A stretch of DNA of 64,000 nucleotides from Chitinimonas arctica (GTDB lineage: Bacteria; Pseudomonadota; Gammaproteobacteria; Burkholderiales; Chitinimonadaceae), in contig NZ_CP041730.1 in NCBI RefSeq assembly GCF_007431345.1, positions 4,030,001 to 4,094,000 of the forward strand, written 5' to 3'. The position numbers and the translations under genes were made by a program. Below are positions 1 through 9,282 of the stretch, piece after piece; positions within the stretch are counted from its first letter, which is position 1; each line of letters opens with the position of its first letter. The notes under the pieces were generated by a model that was not told the origin of the DNA, ran no database searches, and saw nothing but the letters and a program-made list of their open reading frames with translations.

Positions 1-1217
1 AGCCCGTTCGGCTTGTCGGCCAGTTTGGCCCAGATCTGGCGCAGTTCCGCCTTCTTGGCTTCGGTGGCGGTGTCGTTCTTCGCCAGGGTGTCGTCGGCCA
101 GTCCTTGCGCAATCATGATAGGCAGGTTCGCCAGGCTGTCCGGGTGGACGATTTCCATCTTGGCCAGGGCAAAGATCTTGTCGCGGGCGCTGGCGCCGGC
201 CACGTTCTGGTGCAGGATTTCCAATGCACCGGTGTTGTGGTTCTGGGTACCGAAGCGAACCGTGGTGTCATCCCAAACCGGCAGGGTGATATCGGTCAGC
301 ATCCGCGCGGTGTTCTTGACCGTTACCGATTCGTGATAATCGCCTTGTGTGTCGACGGCTTGGCTGGTGCCCAGCACGCCGAAGAACAGTTGGTGAAATT
401 CGCGGGCAAAGTCTTCGTTGCCCTGGAAGCTGCCATTCTTGATGCGGTTGTCGTAGGTCTGGTATTGACGGGTGATCGCGGCGCTGGTCGCGGCTTCGGC
501 CATTACTTCGGCATAGGGACGGCCGGCGGTCAGGGCGGTCTGGATCGCGTCATACATGGTGCCGGCCTGCTTCCACGCGATGGTCGCGTTGGTGTTGGCG
601 ACCATGTGGTAGCTCACTTCCCATGCGCCGATGCGATAGCGCACCGGGTTCAAGCCACGCGTCTGGGCAGCTTGCAGCATGATGGCGTGCGGGGCGCGCC
701 AGTAATCGAATACGAACTCGTAACGGCGCCGGACCGGGAAGGGGCTGCTGCTGCCACTCCAGTATGCACCCAGCGATTTCAGGCTGCCATCGCCATTGCC
801 CAGCACATTCGCTTCGCCGGCTGGCGACAGCTTGGGATTGGTCGGCGCAAAGGTGAGGATCTCGTCGATGGCGGCACGCGGGCTCATATTGGCCCAGAGC
901 GTGATCTGCTGATCGGTAGGTTGGCCCCCCCAGGCAAATACCTGCAACACCTTGCGCACGGCGGTTTCATCCCAGGTCGCATCATCCACCACGCGCGCAT
1001 CGGGAACGCTGACGGCGGACAGCGCGACAGGGCGTTCCAGTACCGGGAAGCCGCCACTGGCAACGGCGGGTTGCGCCTGGCTCGCAAGATGGTCGATCGC
1101 ATCGGCGACCGGCGGTGTGGTTTCCTTGGATGTTTCGCTGCCGCTGCCGCAGCCGGCGAGTACCAGAAGGGAAAGCAGGCCAAGGCCGGAGAGTTGCTTG
1201 TTCATCAGTGCGTTCAT
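1..1217 (-). CDS. DUF1800 family lipoprotein (3' end outside window)
   Basis: The minus-strand frame opens at ATG 1217 and is still open at base 1, so the C-terminus is missing. A GGTGG ribosome site lies 5 bases before this ATG; a second in-frame ATG at 1205 is a weaker choice. The N-terminus is a lipoprotein signal (hydrophobic stretch, then LVLAGC). The body matches DUF1800: an early helical part, a NEDFAREFHQLFFGVLG segment corresponding to the family's N-x-x-A-R-E-[LF] region, then a VKNTARMLTD helix. Known of the family: DUF1800 genes often precede a DUF1501 gene and the pair is thought to be exported, with unknown function. I infer that a DUF1501 gene may lie just beyond the left edge. 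It stands alone from its neighbour by about 590 bases. Confidence 0.75.
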   Translation of the reverse strand, partial: MNALMNKQLSGLGLLSLLVLAGCGSGSETSKETTPPVADAIDHLASQAQPAVASGGFPVLERPVALSAVSVPDARVVDDATWDETAVRKVLQVFAWGGQPTDQQITLWANMSPRAAIDEILTFAPTNPKLSPAGEANVLGNGDGSLKSLGAYWSGSSSPFPVRRRYEFVFDYWRAPHAIMLQAAQTRGLNPVRYRIGAWEVSYHMVANTNATIAWKQAGTMYDAIQTALTAGRPYAEVMAEAATSAAITRQYQTYDNRIKNGSFQGNEDFAREFHQLFFGVLGTSQAVDTQGDYHESVTVKNTARMLTDITLPVWDDTTVRFGTQNHNTGALEILHQNVAGASARDKIFALAKMEIVHPDSLANLPIMIAQGLADDTLAKNDTATEAKKAELRQIWAKLADKPNG

Positions 1218-1802
1218 TTTTCCACCAGTAAATTATGTTTTACTAATATGGCTAAAACTCTAACAGTAAAATTTCTCCTTGAAAAGCGGTATTTTTCTAT
1301 AAGTACTTGATTTGTATTGCTGATGAGTCTGCTATCGAGCGGCGGGGGCGAGCGCGTAAGCGCCTTTCAGCTGCTTCGGCAGACTGCTCCAAGGCAGAAA
1401 GACGGGGCGGAATGCGGTAGTGAAGCGTGGAAAATCGCTTCCTGCTGGAGGGATGCGGGGGGAGGGTAAGCGAGGGTGACAAGTCGAAGCAGCCATCCTC
1501 CGGTGAGGATTGGCTTGATCGTACGTCGATCAGTTGCTTGCTTGTTTGTGAGCTTCAGCATGTTCGCGTGTCATTTTTCTGGATGGCGCATCCTATTGAT
1601 CACGTGAATCTGTTGCTTTCGTAAACGGCAATAACCTATCTGTTTTTGAATCACTCTTGGCCCGTAACCATGGCCACGATTAGCGAGAAGGCTTGAATGA
1701 TGGGGAGAAGCAATCCCCGTTCAGGCCTGCTGGTCCGCAGGGGCGCTTCTGCGGTGGAAGCGCTTCCGCGGACCAGCGGCGCTAAGCCGCTACAAGACCC
1801 TG
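1218..1802. other. Gene-free stretch between two exported-protein genes
   Basis: No open frame here has a convincing ribosome site or family match. The right half holds two adjacent hairpins (1690-1776, listed separately). The left part must carry the promoter of the DUF1800 gene; just upstream of 1217 the DNA is AT-rich (about 1225-1320), consistent with a promoter, but no confident -10/-35 pair can be named. Confidence 0.5.
1690..1776. repeat. Two tandem hairpins downstream of the PHP hydrolase gene
   Basis: First hairpin: GGCTTGAA (1690-1697) pairs with TTCAGGCC (1720-1727), with an inner GGGGA/TCCCC pair. Second hairpin: CTGGTCCGC (1730-1738) pairs perfectly with GCGGACCAG (1768-1776), and inside it GCGCTTC (1743-1749) pairs with GAAGCGC (1757-1763). 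No T run follows on either strand, so a classical Rho-independent terminator is not supported. Position just after the minus-strand stop at 1803 suggests a role in 3'-end protection or Rho-dependent termination. Confidence 0.5.
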
Positions 1803-4187
1803 CTACTTCCGGGCCGTTGGCGTCGAATAGGCGATCGACAAGGTGTAGGCCTTTCCGCCGCCTGCGTAGGCGCTGACCTTGATATAGACGACCTGGCTGA
1901 CCGCGCCACTGCGGTAGCTGAGCGACTCGGTTGCGGTGCTGCCTTCGGATGCCAGCAATTGCTGGCCGCTTTCGTTAAGCAGATACAGCTCATAGTCGCT
2001 ACCGGTCGGCCCGGTCATATCTACCCGCAGGGTTTCATTCGGCTTGAGCGTCAGGCGGAAAAAATCCTTGTCCCTGCTGTTGCCCATGCTGGCGCTGACC
2101 TTGGTCTGGTTGGCGCTCAATACATTGGCGCCGGCCAGCGTACCGTTCGGTTCGGTTTCGGCGCCACTGCCGCCACCATTGGCGATATTGAATACCAGGC
2201 TGGGGGAGCGGCCTTCATTGCCGGCGGCGTCAAAAGCCCGTGCCAATACCGTGTGGCTACCATCGCTCAGACCGGTCGAATCCAGGGAGATGGAAAAAGG
2301 CAGGGTGGCATCGCTACCGCGCAATTCGCCATCCACCAGGAAATCAACGCCGGTAACGCCCACATCGTCGCTGGCATTGGCCGCCAGCTGGATGGCGCCG
2401 CTGCTGCCCGTGACGGTTGCAGTGACTTGTGGTGCGGTGGTGTCGCTACCGCCAGCCTGGTTGATCCAGATGGGGGCCGACCAGAGCAGCTTGCCGTCGT
2501 CCTGGGTCAGCTTGGCGTAGTAGAAGTGCTCGCCTGCGGTAGGGGTAAAGCTGATGCTCGCCTGGTTGGTCAGCAGGCTGACGGTGCCGTCGCGGCCGGG
2601 TACCCCTTCGAAGATCTCGACCTGGCTGACGCCGCGGCCCGCGCTATTGGCGAAATTGGCGGTCAGCTGCAAGGGGCCGCTGTTGTTGAAGCGTTCCCCC
2701 ATCAAGTGGCCATTGCCGCTGAGGATAAGCTGCGATTGTTTGTCCATGGTGGCGAACACCCGGCGCGCACGGATTGCGTCCAGGAAACTGGCCTGGTTGA
2801 ACGCCACGCCGGTAGGGATCAGGACGGCGGTGCGATTGGTGGACGACATGCCCCAATTGGCGCAGTGATTGTCCTGGTTGCTGGTGGGGGCGACATGGAA
2901 GCCACGTTCGAGAATCAGGTTGAAAGCCGATTCATAATTGCTGAGATGGGTTTCGGACTCGGTGGTGTCGTTGGAAAACGCCGAGGTGTTGGCGATTTCC
3001 GCCAGGGCCATGACGGCATCGCCATCGGCACTGAAACCCAATGACTTACCGCCTACGACAAACTGTCCGCTTCTTTCCGGATGATTGAACTGGCCCAGCA
3101 GGCCCTGCTGGCGCATCACGGCGTAGAGCGCCTGGTAATCGCTCTTGGCGGTAAAGCGATCGGCCAGCAGTTCCTTGGCGGCATTGTATTCCCAGCCCAG
3201 CAGTTCGTTGCTGTTGAGGATATTCAAATGGCCGCCATTGCTGATGACGCCCCATTCCATGCCGTAGATCGCCAGGAAGTCGCTGTGATTGATGTTGTAG
3301 CTGGCGGCGGAATTTACGCCTGCACGGTAGCGGTCGCGTGCGGTGGCTGCGCTGGTGCTGGCCTTGGTGCCGGACGAACCATCGAAGTAATGGTTGTGCT
3401 CCGAGGTCATCAGGAAGTCCAGGCCGTGTTCATCGGCATAGGCGTAGGCATCGGCCGGTCCGAATTGGCCGGTTTGCGCGCCTTGCGAGGAGGAGCAGGT
3501 CTCAACCACGCCACCGCCGTCCGAATCGTTGGTCTGGCTGTGCAGATTGCCGTAGTAAACGGTGTAGGGGAGCGCATTGCCGGCCGGTGTGGCGGCAATC
3601 CGCATGGCGCGGCGCGCCTTGCCCGCGGTCGCGGCGGTGGGCAGTGCCGTAAAGCGGGCCATCGCTGGCTTGGCCGGCCTGCCCAGCTGGATATCCCAGC
3701 TTTGCTGTATCAGATCATGGCCACGGGCCTGCGCCAGGATGCGTGCCACGCGTGCCGATTTGTCGCCGGCGATGGCGCCGGCTTGCAGCGGGTCGATGAT
3801 AGTGCTGCTCATTCTTACCCGGTAGATTCCGTCGGCCAGGGCCTTGCCGGCGGCACGGCCTGCCCAGGGTACTTCCACGGTAAGCGGTTTGCCTCGGTAG
3901 CTCGATTCATCCAGCCAGCGCTCGATCACGGCGCCGTTCGGCGCCAGCAGTTCCAGTTGCCAGGCCACGGTCTGCAGATAGCGCGCACCCGGGTAGCTGA
4001 ACTGCATGGTGAAGCGGCGTGCGCCACCGGCTTCGGCCGAGTTGAAAGGCGCGGTCAGTGTTGCTTCGAATTCAAAATGGTCCGGGTCTTTGCTGCCCGG
4101 TGTGGCGGCGTGAGCACTGGCGAGGGCGATGGATGCGGCCAATGCCAGCCAGCGCAGCTTATGCTGCGGCTTTTTGCGAATACTCAT
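1803..4187 (-). CDS. Secreted PHP-superfamily (CehA/McbA-like) metallohydrolase with Ig-like and PPC domains
   Basis: 794 residues from ATG 4187, chosen because an AGGGGAAG ribosome site sits just before it; the longer frame to 4238 lacks one. A signal peptide ends near ASAHA (residues 24-28). After a beta-rich region, the PHP-like catalytic part begins near residue 211 with YYGNLHSQTNDSDGG, followed by TSEHNHY, GMEWG, FNHPE and SNQDNH, which carry the expected metal-binding His, Glu and Asp residues. A bacterial Ig-like domain (DTTAPQVTATV onward) and a C-terminal PPC domain (AETEPNGTLAGA onward) follow. Known: PPC domains sit at the end of secreted enzymes and may be processed. I infer an extracellular phosphoesterase or hydrolase; the substrate is unknown. 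The second His of the classical HxH motif is Gln here. Confidence 0.7.
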   Translation of the reverse strand: MSIRKKPQHKLRWLALAASIALASAHAATPGSKDPDHFEFEATLTAPFNSAEAGGARRFTMQFSYPGARYLQTVAWQLELLAPNGAVIERWLDESSYRGKPLTVEVPWAGRAAGKALADGIYRVRMSSTIIDPLQAGAIAGDKSARVARILAQARGHDLIQQSWDIQLGRPAKPAMARFTALPTAATAGKARRAMRIAATPAGNALPYTVYYGNLHSQTNDSDGGGVVETCSSSQGAQTGQFGPADAYAYADEHGLDFLMTSEHNHYFDGSSGTKASTSAATARDRYRAGVNSAASYNINHSDFLAIYGMEWGVISNGGHLNILNSNELLGWEYNAAKELLADRFTAKSDYQALYAVMRQQGLLGQFNHPERSGQFVVGGKSLGFSADGDAVMALAEIANTSAFSNDTTESETHLSNYESAFNLILERGFHVAPTSNQDNHCANWGMSSTNRTAVLIPTGVAFNQASFLDAIRARRVFATMDKQSQLILSGNGHLMGERFNNSGPLQLTANFANSAGRGVSQVEIFEGVPGRDGTVSLLTNQASISFTPTAGEHFYYAKLTQDDGKLLWSAPIWINQAGGSDTTAPQVTATVTGSSGAIQLAANASDDVGVTGVDFLVDGELRGSDATLPFSISLDSTGLSDGSHTVLARAFDAAGNEGRSPSLVFNIANGGGSGAETEPNGTLAGANVLSANQTKVSASMGNSRDKDFFRLTLKPNETLRVDMTGPTGSDYELYLLNESGQQLLASEGSTATESLSYRSGAVSQVVYIKVSAYAGGGKAYTLSIAYSTPTARK

Positions 4188-4323
4188 GACTTCCCCTAAT
4201 TGACTCCCGGCCAAATCGTTTGTCGGCGGGCGCCGCATTCTAGGGGTGACGGTTGATACCGATATTACAATTTGAAAATTTATTTTTAACTATGCCGGCG
4301 ACGTTGCGGCAAACAAACATGGC

Positions 4324-4359
4324 AAAACGCCGACGCGGGGAAGCGTCGGCGTTTTTTTT
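4324..4359 (-). terminator. Rho-independent terminator after the ABC exporter gene
   Basis: A 10-bp perfect stem (4327-4336 with 4343-4352) with a six-base loop is flanked by A and T runs on both sides, so it could act in both directions. It lies between the stop of the ABC transporter gene (4389) and the start of the PHP hydrolase gene. Confidence 0.8.
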
Positions 4360-4388
4360 CAACAATCGATTTTAACTATGCCGGCAGT

Positions 4389-6182
4389 TCAGGCGGGGAT
4401 GGCGGTATTGGCCGAACGTTCGCCGGTCTGCAAGCGCCACAGCGCCGCATAAGCACCATTCTGTGCAAGCAATGCCTCGTGCCGGCCACTTTCCGTGATG
4501 CGGCCATTTTCCATTACATAGATGCAATCGGCTTGGCGAATGGTGGAAAGGCGATGGGCGATCACGATGGTGGTGCGGTTGCGGCTGACCACATCCAGGC
4601 TGCGTTGGATGGCCGCCTCGGTTTCGTTGTCCACCGCGCTGGTGGCTTCGTCCAGGATCAGGATGGGTGGGTTCTTGAGGATCGCCCGGGCCAGGGCCAG
4701 GCGCTGGCGTTGGCCGCCGGACAACTTCTGGCCGCGTTCGCCGATGCGGGTGGCAAAACCCAATGGCAGCTTTTCAATGAACTCGGTGGCCTCGGCGGCA
4801 CGGGCGGCGGCGGCGATATCGGCATCGCTGACGTCGTCCATGCCATAGCCGATATTGTCGGCCACGGTGCCGTCGGTCAGGAAGCTGTCCTGCGCGACAT
4901 AGCCGATGGCGCGGCGCAGATCCTGCAGATTCAGCTCATCGATGCGCTGTCCGTCGAGCAGGATCTGGCCGGCATTGGCGGTATAGAAGCGCAGCAGCAA
5001 CTTCACCAGGGTGGACTTGCCCGATCCGGTGGAACCGACAAAGGCCACGGTCTTGCCGGCGGGAATCTGCAGGTCGATCTCGGTCAAAGTCGGCGTTTCG
5101 CCGTAGGAAAAGCCGACCTGTTCGAAGCGCAGCTCGCCCTTGGCCGCCTCGACCGGGAAGTGGCGACCCTCGTAAGGGATATTGATGGGGGTGTTGAGCA
5201 GGTCCATGGCGCGATCGATGGCTGCCATGGAGCGTTGATACATATCCGCCACTTCGGCCAGGCCGGTCAATGGCCACAGCAGACGCTGGGTCAGGAACAC
5301 CAGCACCGAGTAGGCGCCCACCGCCAGCTCACCATGCAGGGTGAGCCAGCCGCCATACACCAGGGTAGCAGTGAAGCCGGCCAGGATGGCCATGCGAATG
5401 ACCGGGGTAATGGCGGAGCTGACGCGGATGGCACGGGCATTGGCCTTGCGGTAGCCATCGCTGGCTTCTTCGATATGCCTTGCTTCGAAACCTTCGGTGG
5501 CGAAGGCCTTGATGGTTGCCAGGCCCAGCAGATTGTTATTGAGACGGGCGCTGACATCGCCGGCGGCGACCCGTACTTCGGCATAGCGCGGGGCCAGCCG
5601 TTTCTGGAACCAGAACGCACCGATCAGGATGGCCGGTACCGGCAGCAGGGAGATCAGCGCCAGCGATGGTTGCAGGGCGAAAAATACCGCGCTGACCATG
5701 ATGGAGGAGCAGACCACCTGGATGATCTGGTTGGCGCCCCCGTTGAGGAAGCGCTCCATCTGGTTGATATCCTCATTGAGGATGGACATCAGATTGCCGG
5801 TGCGCTGATTCTCGAAGTAGGCCATCTCCAGCTTCTGCACATGGCGATAGGTGTCCAGCCGCAGATCGTGCTGCAGGTTTTGCGCCAGATTGCGCCATTT
5901 CACGCTGAGCAGGTATTCGAAAAAGGATTCGCCACCCCAGATCATGACGTTCAGCACGCCAAGCAGGATCAGCTGGTGCCAGGTATCGGTAATGCCGAAG
6001 CCGCCCAGCACTTGCTTGGCCAGGAAACTCTTGTCGCCGTTGACGACGATATCGACCGCTACGCCGATCAATACCTCGGGGAGGATATCGAAGAATTTAT
6101 TGACGATGGAGTAGAGCGTGGCGAACCGGAAGTCGCGTCGGTAAGCGCCGGCATAGCTGAATAGTTTCTTGAGCGGGTGCAT
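4389..6182 (-). CDS. ABC exporter, fused permease and ATPase (MsbA-like)
   Basis: 597 residues from ATG 6182. The first ~310 residues form the six-helix type 1 exporter membrane domain. The ATPase follows, with Walker A GSTGSGKST (near residue 385), signature LSGGQRQRLALA, Walker B ILILDEATSAVD and the H-loop in IVIAHRLST. Half-transporters of this class work as homodimers in the inner membrane and export lipids, drugs or peptides; the substrate cannot be read from sequence. The start is uncertain: ATG 6248 and GTG 6278 are in frame, and none has a clear ribosome site; 6182 gives the usual family length. The gene begins just after the bamC terminator, so it has its own promoter in about 100 bases. 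Confidence 0.85.
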   Translation of the reverse strand: MHPLKKLFSYAGAYRRDFRFATLYSIVNKFFDILPEVLIGVAVDIVVNGDKSFLAKQVLGGFGITDTWHQLILLGVLNVMIWGGESFFEYLLSVKWRNLAQNLQHDLRLDTYRHVQKLEMAYFENQRTGNLMSILNEDINQMERFLNGGANQIIQVVCSSIMVSAVFFALQPSLALISLLPVPAILIGAFWFQKRLAPRYAEVRVAAGDVSARLNNNLLGLATIKAFATEGFEARHIEEASDGYRKANARAIRVSSAITPVIRMAILAGFTATLVYGGWLTLHGELAVGAYSVLVFLTQRLLWPLTGLAEVADMYQRSMAAIDRAMDLLNTPINIPYEGRHFPVEAAKGELRFEQVGFSYGETPTLTEIDLQIPAGKTVAFVGSTGSGKSTLVKLLLRFYTANAGQILLDGQRIDELNLQDLRRAIGYVAQDSFLTDGTVADNIGYGMDDVSDADIAAAARAAEATEFIEKLPLGFATRIGERGQKLSGGQRQRLALARAILKNPPILILDEATSAVDNETEAAIQRSLDVVSRNRTTIVIAHRLSTIRQADCIYVMENGRITESGRHEALLAQNGAYAALWRLQTGERSANTAIPA

Positions 6183-6284
6183 GGGGGAGAATGGCGAGCG
6201 GGTGGGCCACGAACGATAGCGCGTTCTCGCCGTTTCATAAACCTTCATGACCGCGCCGGGCCTGGTTTTGCGGCGCACTGGACG

Positions 6285-6316
6285 AAAAAAAGCCGCCGGG
6301 TTTCCCTCGGCGGCAT
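6285..6316 (-). terminator. Rho-independent terminator of dapA-bamC
   Basis: GCCGCCGGG (6292-6300) pairs with the CCCTCGGCGGC arm (6304-6314, one bulge). On the minus strand the stem is followed by seven T residues (6285-6291). It lies 20 bases past the bamC stop. Confidence 0.85.
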
Positions 6317-6334
6317 TTTTTGAGTTGCCGGCGA

Positions 6335-7516
6335 CTAGCGAAGCTCGACCAGCAGCGGATCGAGCAGGCTATTGGCGCTGGCATCAGGCAGTGCGGTGCC
6401 ATCCTTGCCGCTGACCCTCACCGTGGTCTTGGCGTCCTTGCCGGAGACCACCACCACGTATTCCGGGCCCTTGTAGCTGGCTTCGGTGGACTTTTCTTCG
6501 CTCTTCCAGAACGCCAGCTTGCTGAGGAAGCTGCTGTCGTCCTTGCTTTGCTGCAGGACGCCAGGGCGTACGTAATAGACGCCCAGCGAACGGTCGCGGT
6601 CATGAATGCTGAAGCCGGCACGTTCCAGCGCCAGGCCGACACGGCGCCAGGCGCGGTCGAAGTTCTCTTCCAGGGCGATCGCACGCTTGCCGTCCGCCAT
6701 GGTGACGGTGCTGGCGCGGCTGGCGCCGGTACTGCTTGCCGGCGCGGCGTGGTCGATGGCTTGCTTGGTGACGGTGCTGACCACCTGGCCGGCCGTATCC
6801 GCGCTGACGCCAAGGCGAACCAGCAACTTCTTCAGCTGGGTGGCTTCGCGCTCGGGATCGGCGGGGCTCACCGTCCAGCGCGTATCTTCGCGGTTCTGGC
6901 CCACATAGTTTTCTTCCATGCGGCGGTGGCTGATATAGATTTCGGTGGTGCCGGCATCGCTGCCGCGCTCGATACGCATGCGGTACTGGTCCACCATGCC
7001 GGTCGAATACAGCGTCTTCAGGCCGCGTTGCAGGGCGGCGCGAATGCCGCCTACCGGCAGATCGGGACGCTCTTCGTGCCAATCGGTCACCAGGATGCCG
7101 GTAGCGGGGCTGTCCGTGGTCAGCTTGAAGCCTTGATCCAGCCAGAATTGGCGGGCTTGCGGCCAGATGGTCTCGGCCGGGGCGCTGACCACCAGCCAGC
7201 GCTGGCCGCCGGTGCTCTCCATGCGGACCTTGTCGAACTTGGGCATCAGCACGCCGTCTTCCAGTGCTTTCTTGCCGGATTCGGTCAGCGTGACGCCGGT
7301 GAGGCCGGGAATGCTGTAAGCGGTGCTGATGGCCGGGGCCGAGAGATCCGGCGGCAATTCCAGCGGTCGGTTCTTGATGGCGTCGCGGGCCTGGGCATAT
7401 TCCGGCGTCTCGGGCTTGTCGTCACCCATGAATGGCACGTGGAATTTGGTATTGGAGCAGCCGGTTGCCAGCAGGGCGAGCGTGATGGCCGCCGCGGTAC
7501 GGGTGGAACGAATCAT
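6335..7516 (-). CDS. bamC: Outer membrane assembly lipoprotein BamC
   Basis: 393 residues. The signal peptide ends in a lipobox (LLATGC, Cys20). An unstructured stretch (PELPPDL-type region, residues 45-70) is followed by two helix-grip domains with the NlpB/BamC signatures, for example LVVSAPAETIWPQARQFW and YISHRRMEENY. BamC is an accessory lipoprotein of the BAM complex that inserts beta-barrel proteins; bamB lies at 58.9 kb in this window. The gene follows dapA after 13 bases, the same dapA-bamC pairing known from enterobacteria, so the two are probably co-transcribed. Confidence 0.93.
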   Translation of the reverse strand: MIRSTRTAAAITLALLATGCSNTKFHVPFMGDDKPETPEYAQARDAIKNRPLELPPDLSAPAISTAYSIPGLTGVTLTESGKKALEDGVLMPKFDKVRMESTGGQRWLVVSAPAETIWPQARQFWLDQGFKLTTDSPATGILVTDWHEERPDLPVGGIRAALQRGLKTLYSTGMVDQYRMRIERGSDAGTTEIYISHRRMEENYVGQNREDTRWTVSPADPEREATQLKKLLVRLGVSADTAGQVVSTVTKQAIDHAAPASSTGASRASTVTMADGKRAIALEENFDRAWRRVGLALERAGFSIHDRDRSLGVYYVRPGVLQQSKDDSSFLSKLAFWKSEEKSTEASYKGPEYVVVVSGKDAKTTVRVSGKDGTALPDASANSLLDPLLVELR

Positions 7517-7529
7517 GTCTGGAAGGCCT

Positions 7530-8408
7530 TTAGATTTCGATACCAGCTTGCCGCAGGGCGGCGCGCACGGGGGCTTCGCTGGCGCTGGCCAGCGGGGTGA
7601 GAGGCAGGCGGATACCGGCGGGTATCATGCCCATCTTGTTCAAGGCCCACTTGCTTGGAATGGGGTTGGCTTCGATGAACAGATGCTTGTGCAGGGCTTG
7701 CAGTTTATCGTTGGCGGCCCGGCCGGCGGCGATATCGCCGCGCAGTGCGGCAGCGCACATCTCGTTGATCAGCTTGGGGGCGATATTGGCGGTAACCGAG
7801 ATCACGCCGTGGCCGCCCAGCAGCATGAAGGCCAGCGAGGTGGCATCGTCGCCGGAATAGAGCGCGAATCCTTCGGGGGCGCGCATGCACAGGTCGGCGG
7901 CGCGGCCGATATCGCCGGTGGCGTCCTTCAGGCCGACGATGCGCGGCAGCGAAGCCAGCCGCAGCGCGGTGTCATTGCTCATGTCGGCGCTGGTGCGGCC
8001 GGGCACGTTGTAGAGGATCATGTCGATATCGACCGCTTCGGCAATGGCCTTGAAGTGCTGGTAGAGGCCTTCCTGGGTCGGTTTGTTGTAGTACGGCACG
8101 ACCGACAGTGTCATATCGGCGCCGGCGGCTTTCGCCTGGCGCGACAGCTCGATGGCTTCGCGGGTCGAGTTGGCACCAGTGCCGGCAATCACCTTGAGGC
8201 GGCCCGCAGCGGCGGCAACCGTGGCTTTGACCACGGCGATATGTTCTTCGACGTCCACGGTGGCGGATTCGCCGGTGGTGCCGACCGCGACGATACCGGC
8301 GGTGCCGGCGGCGATATGGAATTCAACCAGCTTGTTCAAGCTGGCGAAATCGAGGCTGCCGTCCTCGAACATCGGAGTTACAAGTGCAACCAGACTGCCG
8401 TTCAACAT
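7530..8408 (-). CDS. dapA: 4-hydroxy-tetrahydrodipicolinate synthase
   Basis: 292 residues from ATG 8408, which matches the conserved N-terminus (MLNGSLVALVTPM) and has GGA eight bases upstream. It condenses pyruvate with aspartate semialdehyde, the committed step of lysine and meso-diaminopimelate synthesis. Visible motifs are GTTGES (43-48), the YNVPGRT motif with Tyr133, and the Schiff-base lysine in GLKDATG (Lys161). It forms an operon with bamC. Confidence 0.97.
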   Translation of the reverse strand: MLNGSLVALVTPMFEDGSLDFASLNKLVEFHIAAGTAGIVAVGTTGESATVDVEEHIAVVKATVAAAAGRLKVIAGTGANSTREAIELSRQAKAAGADMTLSVVPYYNKPTQEGLYQHFKAIAEAVDIDMILYNVPGRTSADMSNDTALRLASLPRIVGLKDATGDIGRAADLCMRAPEGFALYSGDDATSLAFMLLGGHGVISVTANIAPKLINEMCAAALRGDIAAGRAANDKLQALHKHLFIEANPIPSKWALNKMGMIPAGIRLPLTPLASASEAPVRAALRQAGIEI

Positions 8409-8545
8409 GATGTGGATCCGTGAGGGGCGCAATGAGTGAAAGCAGCGATTCTAACCGAACGCCGTGAACGTGGTAACGACAGTGGATCGGTCGGTGGGTT
8501 CAATTTTTACCGCAAAAAACCGGGTATATCCCGCAAGCCAGGCTG

Positions 8546-9205
8546 CTACTTGCTCAGGCCGACATGCTGGGGATAGTCGGTGATGATGGCATGCACGCCG
8601 AATTCGCGCATCAGTTGGTGCTCATATGCAGTTTTGGCACCATAGACGGCGTTGCGAAAGCCCAATGCATTGGCTTGGCGGATGATATCGGGATCGACGA
8701 TCTCGCAATCCCACACCAGGGTACGCAGATTACGGTGGGGCAGGGCAGCGTGCAGCATGCTGTTGATGGCGGCGGGGCGATGGGCGCTGAGAAAACCGCA
8801 TTCCACGCTCAACAGTTCGGCGGCGGCGAGCACCACTTCATGGCGGAAAGAGGTGATCAGCAATTGGTGGCTGGTCTCGAAGCCGGCCAGGATAGGCAAG
8901 GCCAGGCTGGCGGCGGCCGGCGTCTTGATCTCGATATTCCACAAGGTATGGGGGAAAGCATTCAAGGCCTCTGCCAGGGTCGGCACGCTATAGCCGCAGA
9001 CATCGGACAGTTGCCGCCGGGTCAGCGCCGCGACCGGCTGGCCGTTCCTGGCGACGCGGTCATGGAACAGTACAGCTTCCTGGTCGGCGCTGACCCGCAC
9101 ATCGGTCTCGATGCCCTCGAAGCCCAGCAGCAAGGCGGCGGCGAAGGCATCCAGGGTGTTTTCGGGGCAGTGGGCGTGGTAACCACGGTGAGCGAGCAGA
9201 TGCAT
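8546..9205 (-). CDS. Glycerophosphodiester phosphodiesterase (GDPD/UgpQ type)
   Basis: 219 residues, a compact cytoplasmic TIM-barrel enzyme. The catalytic set is visible near the N-terminus: HRG (His6, Arg7), PENT (Glu15), IETDVR (Glu33, Asp35) and LFHD (His48). Glu and Lys of IEIKTP are also present. The enzyme hydrolyses glycerophosphodiesters from phospholipid turnover to glycerol-3-phosphate and an alcohol. There is no signal peptide, so it is like UgpQ rather than periplasmic GlpQ. It stands as a single gene. Confidence 0.9.
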   Translation of the reverse strand: MHLLAHRGYHAHCPENTLDAFAAALLLGFEGIETDVRVSADQEAVLFHDRVARNGQPVAALTRRQLSDVCGYSVPTLAEALNAFPHTLWNIEIKTPAAASLALPILAGFETSHQLLITSFRHEVVLAAAELLSVECGFLSAHRPAAINSMLHAALPHRNLRTLVWDCEIVDPDIIRQANALGFRNAVYGAKTAYEHQLMREFGVHAIITDYPQHVGLSK

Positions 9206-9282
9206 GAATGTCCTGGATCCGTGCTTGGATTGCCTTCAGTTTAGCAAATCGTATCGCTTACTTGCCTCTCTGAAAACCGTGT

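Noticed and set aside
105..1310. Plus-strand open frame (401 codons) opposite the DUF1800 gene
   Set aside because: The minus strand gives a signal peptide, lipobox and DUF1800 motifs; the plus frame shows none.
4284..4385. 16-base direct repeat (4284-4299 and 4370-4385) flanking the terminator
   Set aside because: Too short and isolated to call an attachment site or target duplication; no mobile gene lies between the copies.
4479..6164. Plus-strand open frame (561 codons) opposite the ABC exporter
   Set aside because: Shadow of the exporter gene, which has all ATPase motifs on the minus strand.
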